5,592 nt of DNA from CAJPSE01 sp963514535 (GCA_963514535.1 CAUPUB010000125.1:1-5592), one strand, 5' to 3'. Positions 1 to 5,592 are shown, counted from the stretch's first letter. Translations and numbers: made by a program. Notes: generated by a model not told the origin, from the sequence alone.

Positions 1-1
1 G

Positions 2-445
2 CCCTGCACCTGTGGACGCCGCGGCTGCCTTGAGGCTTATGCCTCGGCGACTGGGCTGATCGCCATGACGCGCGAGGCCATGACCGCGCATCCCGAGAGC
101 CTCATGAACTCTCTGACCAAGGAGGAGGGGCGGGTCGGAGGACACACTGCCTTCGCCGCGGCGGAGCGGGGCGACGCCACGGCGCTCCGCGTGGTGGACG
201 AGTACCTGGACTGCCTCGCCTGCGGCGTGACGAACATCGTCAACGGTCTCCAGCCCGAGGTCGTCGGTATCGGCGGAGGAGTGGGAAGACAGGGTGATCG
301 GCTGCTGGATCCCCTGCGCCAAAAGGTCTACGCCGAGGTCTACGGCGGCCGCGGAGAACGCTTCACACGGCTGACTCTATGTACCCTGGGCTACAGGGCG
401 GGCCTGGTCGGCGCGGCGATGGCCGCGATGCAGAGCACCGTCTGA
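2..445 (+). CDS. ROK-family sugar kinase (glucokinase-like), C-terminal part
   Basis: The 5' end lies outside the window; 147 residues remain, roughly the C-terminal half of a usual ROK kinase of about 310-320 residues. The reading frame opens with the ROK zinc-binding signature CxCGxxGCxE (read as CTCGRRGCLE, residues 2-11 of the visible part), followed by EAYAS. Further on is the C-terminal glycine-rich nucleotide-site segment EVVGIGGGVGRQG. ROK kinases phosphorylate glucose or a related sugar with ATP in the cytoplasm. Glucokinase is the most likely role, but the sugar-binding residues are upstream of the window, so fructokinase or an N-acetyl-sugar kinase cannot be excluded. No helix-turn-helix can be judged, because a repressor-type ROK would carry it in the missing N-terminus. 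The ATG at 65 is internal: conserved family sequence continues upstream of it. The gene ends with TGA, 118 bases before the flotillin gene, and no clear terminator follows. Confidence 0.88.
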   Translation, partial: PCTCGRRGCLEAYASATGLIAMTREAMTAHPESLMNSLTKEEGRVGGHTAFAAAERGDATALRVVDEYLDCLACGVTNIVNGLQPEVVGIGGGVGRQGDRLLDPLRQKVYAEVYGGRGERFTRLTLCTLGYRAGLVGAAMAAMQSTV

Positions 446-547
446 GACCTCGGACCTCCGGCCGGCCGTACCGGGGTGAACCGCGCCTGGGTGAATTGAA
501 GCGAATTCGATTAGGGTTCCTCCGAGCCCGAGGTCGAAATCTCTCGT

Positions 548-555
548 AAAAGGAG
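548..555 (+). promoter_or_regulatory. Ribosome binding site of the flotillin gene
   Basis: AAAAGGAG at 548-555 is a good Shine-Dalgarno match, with 8 bases between it and the ATG at 564. It decides the start: the in-frame GTG at 555 overlaps the Shine-Dalgarno sequence itself and cannot use it, so the protein most likely begins at 564 and not three codons earlier. Confidence 0.8.
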
Positions 556-563
556 TGGTCGAG

Positions 564-2153
564 ATGCCCGTAGTACTCGTTTTCATCGTTCTGCTGACTG
601 CGTTCCTGTTTTTAACCTTTTTTGCCATGCTCAAGCGTTACCGGCGCTGCCCCTCAGACAGGATTCTCGTCATCTACGGAAAGACGGGGGAGGGCTCGGC
701 CCGGTGCATCCATGGCGGCGCCGCCTTCGTCTGGCCCCTCTTCCAGGACTACGCCTATCTCGACCTGACCCCGATCTCCATCGAGATCCCGCTCCAGGGC
801 GCACTTTCGAGGGAGAACATCCGCATTGCGGCCCCCTCGACCTTCACGGTGGGCATCAGCACGGAGCCTGCAATCATGAAAAATGCCGCCGAACGTCTGC
901 TGGGTCTCAACCTCTCGGATGTCCGCAAGGTGGCCGAGGACATCATCTTCGGTCAGTTCCGCGCCACCATCGCGACCATGAACATCGAGGAGATCAACAA
1001 GGACCGGGAGAAGTTCCAGTCCGCCGTCATGGAATCCGTGGAGGTCGAGCTCGCGAAGGTTGGGCTCCGGGTCATCAACGTCAACATCAAGGACATCGAC
1101 GACGAATCGGGTTACATCAAGGCCCTTGGCCAGAAGGCTGCGTCCGAGGCCATCAACCAGGCCCGCATCGACGTCGCCGAGCAGGAGAAGAAGGGACAGA
1201 CCGGTGTGGCCGAGGCGGAGAAGGAGAAGAACATCGCCATCAGCCTCGCGGGGAAGGAGCAGAGCATCGGAGTCGCCCAAGCCGGAAAGGAGCAGTCCAT
1301 CGGCGTGGCAGAGGCTGAGAAGGAACAGCGTATCGGCGTAGCCGAGGCAAATTCACGGGCCATCGTCGGTGTCGCGTCCGCCGACAAGGAACAGAAAATC
1401 GGCGTCGCCGAGGCCGAGAAGGAACAGCGCATCGGCGTGGCCTCCGCGGAGGCGGAGGCAGTAAAGGGCGAGAACATCGCCAAGCAGGTCAAGGCCCAGT
1501 CCGAGGCGGAGCTGCGTGAGAAGGTGGCCGAGGCGGACAAGCGCGGGACCGTGGCGGAGAAGACGACGCAGGCGGAGGCTCGGCGTATCGCCTACGAGGC
1601 CGAGCTCGAGGCGGAGGTCGCCCGAAAGGAGCGCGACAAAGCCGCTCAACTGGCCAATACGATCCCGGCCGCCGAGGCGGAGAAACAGCAGCGGATCATT
1701 GCGGCAGAGGCCCTGATGGAGCAGCAGCGGCGCGAGGGCCTCGGCGAGGGAGAGCGCATCAAGAACGAGATGCTGGGCCGTGCAGAGGGCATGAAGGCCA
1801 TCTTCGAGGCGAACGCCGAGGGCATCCGGAAGCTGGTGGAGGCCTCCGGCGGCGATGCAAACGCCGCATTCCTGCTGATGATGGCGGATCGCGTCCCCGC
1901 GATGATGGAAATCCAGGCCAAGGCCATCTCGAACTTCAAGATCGACAAGGTCACCGTCTGGGATGGGGGCGCGGGGGGCGGGAACTCCATCTCCAGCCTC
2001 GTCCGCGACTACGCGACCAGCCTGCCCCCGCTGCAGGATCTGCTCAAGATGACCGGCGTCATCGGCCCCGGGCTTCTGGGTCGCAGGGAGGACGAGAAGC
2101 CTCCCCGTCAGCCGGATCGACCGGCCCCCGGGAGTGCGGATAAAGCCCAATGA
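564..2153 (+). CDS. Flotillin-family SPFH protein with an 11-residue-repeat stalk
   Basis: A 529-residue membrane-associated scaffold protein of the flotillin (FloT/YuaG/YqiK-like) family. Residues 2-22 form one hydrophobic N-terminal segment (starting PVVLVFIVLLTAFLF) that anchors it to the membrane. Residues about 27-200 are the SPFH domain, including the segments RCPSDRILVIYGK and LRVINVNIKDIDDESGYIKALG. Residues about 200-420 are a long Ala/Glu/Lys-rich coiled coil. Within it, residues 214-301 are eight exact 11-residue units of the type GVAEAEKEQRI. The end (about 420-505, with VTVWDGGAGGGNS and SLPPLQDLLKMTGV) matches the usual flotillin C-terminus, and the last 25 residues are a charged, proline-rich tail. 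Flotillins form large oligomers that organise membrane microdomains. ATG 564 is chosen because of the Shine-Dalgarno at 548-555. The downstream nfeD-like gene overlaps its stop, the standard flotillin-NfeD pairing. The exact cellular process served here cannot be read from the sequence. Confidence 0.93.
   Translation: MPVVLVFIVLLTAFLFLTFFAMLKRYRRCPSDRILVIYGKTGEGSARCIHGGAAFVWPLFQDYAYLDLTPISIEIPLQGALSRENIRIAAPSTFTVGISTEPAIMKNAAERLLGLNLSDVRKVAEDIIFGQFRATIATMNIEEINKDREKFQSAVMESVEVELAKVGLRVINVNIKDIDDESGYIKALGQKAASEAINQARIDVAEQEKKGQTGVAEAEKEKNIAISLAGKEQSIGVAQAGKEQSIGVAEAEKEQRIGVAEANSRAIVGVASADKEQKIGVAEAEKEQRIGVASAEAEAVKGENIAKQVKAQSEAELREKVAEADKRGTVAEKTTQAEARRIAYEAELEAEVARKERDKAAQLANTIPAAEAEKQQRIIAAEALMEQQRREGLGEGERIKNEMLGRAEGMKAIFEANAEGIRKLVEASGGDANAAFLLMMADRVPAMMEIQAKAISNFKIDKVTVWDGGAGGGNSISSLVRDYATSLPPLQDLLKMTGVIGPGLLGRREDEKPPRQPDRPAPGSADKAQ
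1203..1466 (+). repeat. Eight in-frame 33-base units coding a hendecad coiled coil
   Basis: This stretch of the flotillin gene codes for eight consecutive 11-residue units (protein residues 214-301) without a gap or change of register: GVAEAEKEKNI, AISLAGKEQSI, GVAQAGKEQSI, GVAEAEKEQRI, GVAEANSRAIV, GVASADKEQKI, GVAEAEKEQRI and GVASAEAEAVK. Units 4 (1302-1334) and 7 (1401-1433) are identical as protein but differ at four synonymous positions. The repeat is therefore conserved at protein level and is not a very recent DNA duplication. Unit 5 is the most diverged and lacks the KEQ core. Confidence 0.9.
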
Positions 2154-2743
2154 CGCCCTGGGAGTGGACGCACGCGGCCATAGGGGGCCTCGCCTCCGCA
2201 ATCTTTCTCCTGCAGACCCTCGGCATGGGGGAGGACGGCGGAGACGCGGATTCCCCCGACGCGGACTTCGACTATGGAGAGATCCACGACCATGCTCCGG
2301 GGTTCTCCAGCTACCTTTCCCTGCGTAATTTTGTGGGCTTCTTCATCGGCTACGGATGGGTGACCCTGGCGAGCCTCCTGTCCGGCGTCGCGCCGGGGCT
2401 CTCCTCGGCCTTTGGCATCGCGGCCGGCGTGGTCTTCGTCCTTGCCTCGCTCCTCTTGATCAGGACGTTCCTCGGGTTCCAGGAGGACGGCAGCCTGGAG
2501 CTGGAGCACCTGATCGGCTCCCGAGCTTCCGTCTACATCACCATCGCAGGCTCGGGAGCCGGACAGGGCAAGGTCATGGCCGACACCCGAGCCGGGCGCA
2601 TGGAACTGCCCGCGCGGACCCGCGATCCGCAAAAACTCCCTCCGGGCGAGCTCGTCGAGATCGTCGGGGAGGACGGCGGCGTTCTGTGGGTGGCCCGCGT
2701 CACGGAGGACCGCCCTAAAACGGAGGGGGAAGGCGGGCGATAG
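2150..2743 (+). CDS. NfeD-like membrane protein, partner of the flotillin
   Basis: A 197-residue protein of the short NfeD family. A hydrophobic segment at residues 8-26 is followed by a very acidic linker (28-48, rich in Asp and Glu). Two more hydrophobic segments follow (about 56-79 and 84-110, the latter including GIAAGVVFVLASLLLI). Residues about 117-187 are a soluble C-terminal domain with the pattern expected of the NfeD OB-fold: LIGSRASVYITIAGSGAGQGKV, then LPPGELVEIVGEDGGVLWVARV. Family members sit in the membrane beside flotillins and are thought to help assemble or regulate them; the protease domain of long NfeD proteins is absent. The ATG shares bases with the flotillin TGA (ATGA at 2150-2153). 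Only a distant GGAG (2131-2134) precedes it, so translation is probably coupled to the flotillin. The C-terminal tail after residue 187 is charged. Specific activity is unknown. Confidence 0.85.
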   Translation: MTPWEWTHAAIGGLASAIFLLQTLGMGEDGGDADSPDADFDYGEIHDHAPGFSSYLSLRNFVGFFIGYGWVTLASLLSGVAPGLSSAFGIAAGVVFVLASLLLIRTFLGFQEDGSLELEHLIGSRASVYITIAGSGAGQGKVMADTRAGRMELPARTRDPQKLPPGELVEIVGEDGGVLWVARVTEDRPKTEGEGGR

Positions 2744-2753
2744 CTGAAACGGT

Positions 2754-2810
2754 GGGCGTGCCTCAGCCTTTCCGATTCGGGGCATTCGGCGATTCTTCGC
2801 TGGTGCGCCC
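2754..2810 (+). other. Possible structured RNA in the leader of the asparaginase gene
   Basis: GGGCGTGCC (2754-2762) can pair with GGTGCGCCC (2802-2810) as nine continuous base pairs including two G-U wobbles. Inside the loop are two small hairpins: CCGA/TCGG with a one-base loop around 2772-2780, and GCGA-TTCT-TCGC at 2789-2800. The whole resembles a three-way junction. It lies between the nfeD stop and the asparaginase start. It matches no riboswitch class that I recognise, and in GC-rich DNA such pairing could be chance. It could equally be 3' structure of the flotillin operon transcript. Confidence 0.25.
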
Positions 2811-2839
2811 GGCGGCGCTCCGTTACGATGTTCGTATCG

Positions 2840-2869
2840 TTTTCCCTATTTCAGTTTTCCCTACTTCAG
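2840..2869 (+). repeat. 15-base tandem repeat just upstream of the asparaginase gene
   Basis: TTTTCCCTATTTCAG (2840-2854) is followed directly by TTTTCCCTACTTCAG (2855-2869), two copies with one mismatch. The tract is pyrimidine-rich and AT-rich compared with its surroundings, and it ends two bases before the AGGAGG ribosome binding site at 2871-2876. The first copy also abuts a small dyad, ACGAT-GTTCGT-ATCGT (2825-2840). Such a paired site could bind a regulator or be an untranslated leader element, or it may be a chance duplication. No function is shown. Confidence 0.75.
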
Positions 2870-2885
2870 CAGGAGGGATCCAGCC

Positions 2886-3899
2886 ATGAAAATTTCGCTA
2901 TTGACCACCGGCGGGACCATCGCGTCCGTGGACTCGGAGAAGGGCCTCCAACCCGGCCTCGCAGGGGAACGGTTGCTTCGCGCCTGCCCCGATCTGATGG
3001 GCTTCGAGCATGACGTCGCCGTCGTCGACCTGATGTCCAAGGACAGCTCCAACATGCATCCCTCCGATTGGCTCGCCATGGCCAACGGCGTCCGGGATTG
3101 CGCCGCGTGCTCGGACGCCATCGTGATGCTCCACGGCACAGACACCATGGCGTGGACCGCCTCCGCGCTGTCCTATCTTCTGGACGACGTCTCCGTCCCC
3201 GTCGTCCTCACCGGCTCCATGCTCTCAGTTGAATCCCCCGGCAGCGACGCTTCGGGGAACATCTACGCAGCCTTCCACTTCGCGCTGCAGCTCGCGATGT
3301 ACAAGCGCCGAGGCGTCTCCGTCGCCTTCGCGGGCCTGCTCCTCCATGGCCCCCGGGTCACCAAGATCGACAGCCGCAGGAAGAACGCCTTCGTCGGCGT
3401 GGACTACCCTCTCCTCGGGGAGATGGTGGATCGGGAGACCCACAAGGTTGCCTGGCTCACGGCCAAGGTCCCGGCCCTCTCGGCCGAGCGTCCCTGGGGG
3501 CCGTCCCCGGCGATCGAGACGAACATCGCTCTCGTCCCGATCTTTCCCGGGCTCCCGGCCCGTTTCCTGGACGCCGTCGCGGACACCGGACCCAGGGCCG
3601 TCGTCCTGGAGGGCTACGGGCTTGGCGGCGTGCCCTTCATGGGGGAGAACCTCCTGCCCGCTATCGAACGGGGGATCGCCAGGGGAATCCCCTTCGTGCT
3701 GCGGGGGCAGGCGCCCTTCGGGGGGACCGACCCCGCGGTCTACGAGGTCGGCCGGCGTGCGCTGGACCTGGGGGTCCTGTCGGCCCGCAACATGACACGC
3801 GAGGCGCTGATGAGCAAGCTCATGCTGCTCCTCCCCGTCTCCGCGCCATCCGACCTGGAGTGCCGCCTGGGCGCCAATCTGTGCGACGATGTCCTGTAA
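2886..3899 (+). CDS. ansA: Type I L-asparaginase
   Basis: A 337-residue enzyme hydrolysing L-asparagine to aspartate and ammonium. Both asparaginase/glutaminase signatures are present. TTGGTIAS (residues 7-14) carries the nucleophilic Thr11. MLHGTDTMAWTAS (81-93) carries the second catalytic Thr85 and Asp86, and RVTKID supplies the catalytic Lys160. KDSSNMHPSDW (52-62) is the substrate-binding serine loop typical of the cytoplasmic AnsA-type enzymes. There is no signal peptide, which fits type I and a cytoplasmic place. Length is normal for AnsA. The start has a strong AGGAGG (2871-2876) with 9 bases of spacing, and the conserved TGGT motif begins only eight residues in. The gene follows a 142-base gap with a tandem repeat, so it probably has its own promoter. 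Its last 11 bases overlap the start of selD, so the two are probably co-transcribed. A glutaminase side activity, or a Glu-tRNA(Gln) amidotransferase GatD role, is less likely: no GatD N-terminal extension is present. Confidence 0.95.
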   Translation: MKISLLTTGGTIASVDSEKGLQPGLAGERLLRACPDLMGFEHDVAVVDLMSKDSSNMHPSDWLAMANGVRDCAACSDAIVMLHGTDTMAWTASALSYLLDDVSVPVVLTGSMLSVESPGSDASGNIYAAFHFALQLAMYKRRGVSVAFAGLLLHGPRVTKIDSRRKNAFVGVDYPLLGEMVDRETHKVAWLTAKVPALSAERPWGPSPAIETNIALVPIFPGLPARFLDAVADTGPRAVVLEGYGLGGVPFMGENLLPAIERGIARGIPFVLRGQAPFGGTDPAVYEVGRRALDLGVLSARNMTREALMSKLMLLLPVSAPSDLECRLGANLCDDVL

Positions 3900-4986
3900 C
3901 GACCGGCGCGCGGCCTGCGGGGACAAACAGGCCGCCCTGAAGCGCCTGACGGAGATGTCCCGAACCAGCGGGTGAGCCGCCAAAATAGGTCCGGCGGACC
4001 TGGCTCAGGTTTTGGCGGAGATCCCCCATGTCGAGAGCGATCGGGTCCTCGCGACGTGGAGCGGCGGCGAGGATGCGGCCCTCTGGACGATCGACGATCG
4101 CCGGCTGGGCGTCCTCACCGTCGATTTCATCACGCCCGTAGCCGACGATCCCTACGTCTGGGGACAGATAGCCGCGGCCAACTCCATCAGCGACGTGTTC
4201 GCGATGGGGGGCCGTCCCATCGTGGCCCTGAACGTCGTCGGCTTTCCCTCGAAAGCCCTGGGACTGGAGGTCCTGAAGAGGGTGCTGGAGGGGGGCTTCG
4301 AGAGGACGCGCGCATCGGGCGCGTTCCTCGTCGGCGGACACAGCGTCCAGGACGAGGAGCCCAAATACGGCCTCGTCGTCTACGGCGAGGTGGACCGGGA
4401 CGCAATATGGCGCACCGTCGGAGGGCGGCCGGGGGATCGGATCCTCCTGACGAAGCCCGTCGGCACGGGCGTCGCGGTCACGGCGATCAAGGCCGGGATG
4501 GTCGAGGACCCCCGGACGGCCGAGGAGGCCATGCGATGGATGACCACCCTCAACGACCTTCCCCTCAGGCTCCCCGGGACGCTGCACCGAAGCATCCATG
4601 CGGGGACGGACGTCACGGGCTTCGGGCTCGCGGGGCACCTTCTGGATATGCTCAGCGAGAATGCCGCGGACTGCGAGCTCTCCCTGTCCCAGGTCCCGGT
4701 CCTCGGCGGAGTTCCGGAACTCGCGGACATGGGGCTGGTGCCGGAGGGCGCCTACAGGAACCGGGAGGCCTACGAGGCGCAGGTGGACGTCTCGGAGACC
4801 TTCTCCCCGGCGCGTGCCTCCCTGGACATGCTCTACGACGCCCAGACCTCCGGAGGGCTGCTGCTGGCCGTCGATCCCGAAAGGGCGGACGAGCTGCTGC
4901 GCTTCTGCCGGGAAAACGGCTTCGAGCGCTCGGCCCTCATCGGGACCCTCACGGAGGGGACGGGACGCATCCGGGTCGCGCCGTAG
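3889..4986 (+). CDS. selD: Selenide, water dikinase SelD, a selenoprotein with in-frame UGA
   Basis: A 365-residue selenophosphate synthase, counting the UGA at 3973-3975 as selenocysteine-29. It makes selenophosphate from selenide and ATP, the selenium donor for selenocysteine and selenouridine. The frame is open on both sides of the UGA, and the UGA falls exactly on the catalytic position: TSGUAAKIGPADLAQVL. Lys32 matches the essential Lys20 of E. coli SelD. The second cysteine of the E. coli CGCK motif is Ala here, as in many UAAK/CAAK-type SelDs. Further family motifs are VDFITPVADDPYVWGQIAAA, SISDVFAMGG, VGGHSVQDEEPKYGL, DVTGFGLAGHLLDM and DAQTSGGLLLAV. The start chosen is ATG 3889, inside the asparaginase 3' end and without a clear Shine-Dalgarno, which suggests translational coupling. 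It gives 28 residues before Sec, about 12 more than in E. coli, including Cys3 and Cys10. ATG 3955 would give 343 residues but cuts the conserved LT just before it. Without recoding the gene would appear to start near 4012 and lack its active site. Confidence 0.93.
3973..3975 (+). other. UGA selenocysteine codon of selD
   Basis: TGA in frame with selD, at the position where SelD proteins carry the catalytic Cys or Sec, three codons before the conserved Lys. The next codons read AAKIGPADL, a strong SelD match, so this is recoding and not a true stop. Confidence 0.92.
3977..4018 (+). promoter_or_regulatory. Bacterial SECIS element in selD mRNA
   Basis: The hairpin starts one base after the UGA codon. 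Its lower stem is nine perfect pairs, CCGCCAAAA (3977-3985) with TTTTGGCGG (4010-4018). Its upper stem is TAGGTCC (3986-3992) with GGACCTG (3996-4002), six Watson-Crick pairs plus one U-G, closed by a three-base loop GGC (3993-3995). Seven bases (4003-4009) bulge on the 3' side. The loop begins 17 bases after the UGA and starts with G, as bacterial SECIS elements usually do. It should bind SelB carrying Sec-tRNA. A competing small hairpin, CCTG-GCT-CAGG (3999-4009), is possible. Confidence 0.8.
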
Positions 4987-5015
4987 CGAAGCCGAGCCGA
5001 ATAAATGCACAAGAG

Positions 5016-5049
5016 GAGGAGCCGGGGAGATCGATCTCCCCGGCTCCTC
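5016..5049. terminator. Perfect 34-base palindrome between convergent genes, probable terminator
   Basis: The arm GAGGAGCCGGGGAGATC (5016-5032) is followed with no spacer by its exact reverse complement (5033-5049): 17 pairs, of which a few central ones would open as the loop. It lies 29 bases after the selD stop and 43 bases beyond the end of the - strand gene, so it can serve both transcripts. A canonical T-tract is missing: the + strand continues AAAAACATC, and the - strand continues only with a weak CTCTTGTGCATTTATT. Terminator is therefore inferred from position and stem strength. A second weak hairpin for the - strand gene is possible at 5068-5085 (GCCC...GGGC), followed on the - strand by TTTATAT. 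Confidence 0.6.
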
Positions 5050-5092
5050 AAAAACATCGGATATAAAGCCCCACGTTTTGCGGGCCCCTTGC

Positions 5093-5592
5093 TTACTTGC
5101 TGCCCAGCCCCGCCAGGTATTCGTTGATGTTGGCGGCCGCCTTGCGTCCCTCGCCCATCGCCAGGATGACGGTCGCTGCGCCAAGGACGATATCGCCGCC
5201 GGCCCAGACCTTGTCCAGGCTGGTCTTCTGCGTCTCCTCCTCGACAATGATGTTGCCGCGCTTGTTGACGTTCAACCCCTTCGTCGTCTTCGCCATCAGA
5301 GGGTTCGATTCGTTGCCCAGCGCGACGACCGCGGCGTCGATCTCCAGCACGTGCTCCGTGCCAGGCTTTGCCACCGGGCTGCGGCGGCCCGACGCATCGG
5401 GCTCCCCCAGCTCGTATTCCAGCAGCTCGACCCCTGCGACACGACCTTTCAGGGCCCTGTCCTCCGTCTCGAGAGGAACGAAGCGGGTGGGATTCTTCAG
5501 GAAGAGGAACTCGACCCCCTCCTCGAAGGCGTGCTCTACCTCCTCGGCGCGGGCCGGCATCTCCGCACGGGTGCGGCGGTAGACGCAGTAGA
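5093..5592 (-). CDS. gltA: NADPH-dependent glutamate synthase small-subunit-type flavoprotein, C-terminal part
   Basis: The visible part is the last 165 residues; the gene begins beyond the right edge and reads on the - strand to TAA at 5095-5093. The open frame continues upstream of the ATG at 5560 with YCVYRRTRAEMPARAEEV, a conserved stretch of this family, so that ATG is internal. Later come AAVVALGNESNPLM, the FAD-binding signature VWAGGDIVLGAATVILAMGEGRKAA (AGGD at 5203-5192) and the end NEYLAGLGSK. These belong to the pyridine-nucleotide:disulfide-type flavoprotein family of GltD and stand-alone GltA glutamate synthases. Such proteins pass electrons from NADPH to form glutamate. Related proteins (NfnB/SudA, electron bifurcating or sulfide dehydrogenase) share this C-terminus, and the N-terminal iron-sulfur domain needed to separate them is not visible. 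The symbol gltA follows the stand-alone glutamate synthase name and is not citrate synthase. Confidence 0.85.
   Translation of the reverse strand, partial: YCVYRRTRAEMPARAEEVEHAFEEGVEFLFLKNPTRFVPLETEDRALKGRVAGVELLEYELGEPDASGRRSPVAKPGTEHVLEIDAAVVALGNESNPLMAKTTKGLNVNKRGNIIVEEETQKTSLDKVWAGGDIVLGAATVILAMGEGRKAAANINEYLAGLGSK

Noticed and set aside
496..524. TTGAAG as a -35 box for the flotillin operon
   Set aside because: At 17-base spacing the -10 position reads CCGAG-like sequence with no match to TATAAT, so no promoter can be supported.
446..535. 8-base inverted repeat GACCTCGG (446-453) / CCGAGGTC (528-535) in the gap before the flotillin gene
   Set aside because: The arms are 74 bases apart and the stem is short, so it is neither a credible terminator nor a clear operator; it may be chance in GC-rich DNA.
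1203..1466. 33-base periodicity as a CRISPR array or mobile repeat
   Set aside because: No spacers separate the units; they are in-frame codons of one protein and vary mostly at synonymous sites.
1353..2201. - strand open frame of 282 codons opposite the flotillin gene
   Set aside because: Leu/Gly/Arg-rich shadow of the Ala/Glu-rich flotillin coding repeat; no recognisable domain or ribosome binding site.
3973..3975. TGA in selD as a nonsense mutation or sequencing error making a pseudogene
   Set aside because: The codon falls precisely on the catalytic position known to be Cys or Sec, both flanks are in the same frame, and a SECIS-like hairpin follows at once.
3972..5066. + strand open frame of 364 codons in another frame across selD
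   Set aside because: Low-complexity Arg/Gly/Pro sequence, fully overlapping selD, which carries the conserved motifs.
3820..5247. Long - strand open frame of 475 codons opposite selD
   Set aside because: It has arginine/glycine-rich composition with no family motifs and lies opposite a gene with clear motifs. Long antisense frames are expected in GC-rich DNA.
5563..5576. Hairpin CCGCAC-GG-GTGCGG near the right edge
   Set aside because: It lies inside conserved codons of the glutamate synthase-like gene (RTRAE) and is short; probably a coincidence of codon choice.

Overview
This is a GC-rich bacterial chromosome segment with tightly packed genes and mostly short intergenic gaps. It carries five protein genes: four on the + strand and one converging on the - strand. 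The first and last are cut by the window edges. No rRNA, tRNA, CRISPR array, insertion sequence or phage gene was seen. A selenocysteine-encoding selD means the organism should also have SelA, SelB and tRNA-Sec. Together with a stand-alone NADPH-dependent glutamate synthase small-subunit-type flavoprotein and a cytoplasmic-type asparaginase, this fits an anaerobic, amino-acid-using bacterium. A Synergistota-like or GC-rich Firmicutes-like source is a guess from gene content, not something the sequence proves.

Layout. Positions 2-445 hold the C-terminal half of a ROK-family sugar kinase. After a 118-base gap comes a two-gene membrane operon: a flotillin/SPFH protein (564-2153) and an NfeD-like partner (2150-2743), joined by an ATGA stop/start overlap. 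A 142-base gap (2744-2885) contains predicted RNA pairings and a 15-base tandem repeat. It leads to a type I L-asparaginase (2886-3899), whose end overlaps by 11 bases the start of selD, selenophosphate synthase (3889-4986). A 106-base convergent gap holds a perfect 34-base palindrome. The - strand glutamate synthase small-subunit-type gene then ends at 5093 and runs off the right edge.

The main point of interest is selD. Its catalytic codon is an in-frame UGA at 3973-3975, followed at once by a strong 42-base hairpin (3977-4018) with the expected form of a bacterial SECIS element. Conventional gene calling would stop at this UGA or start downstream of it, so the gene would lose its active site. 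SelD makes the selenophosphate needed for its own selenocysteine.

The second point is the flotillin. Its coiled-coil stalk contains eight consecutive, exactly in-register 11-residue units (1203-1466), a hendecad pattern rather than ordinary heptads.

The flotillin and NfeD should act together in membrane-domain organisation. Asparaginase releases ammonium and glutamate synthase consumes amide or ammonia nitrogen, so these two neighbours could be linked metabolically, but they are on opposite strands and no shared regulation is visible.
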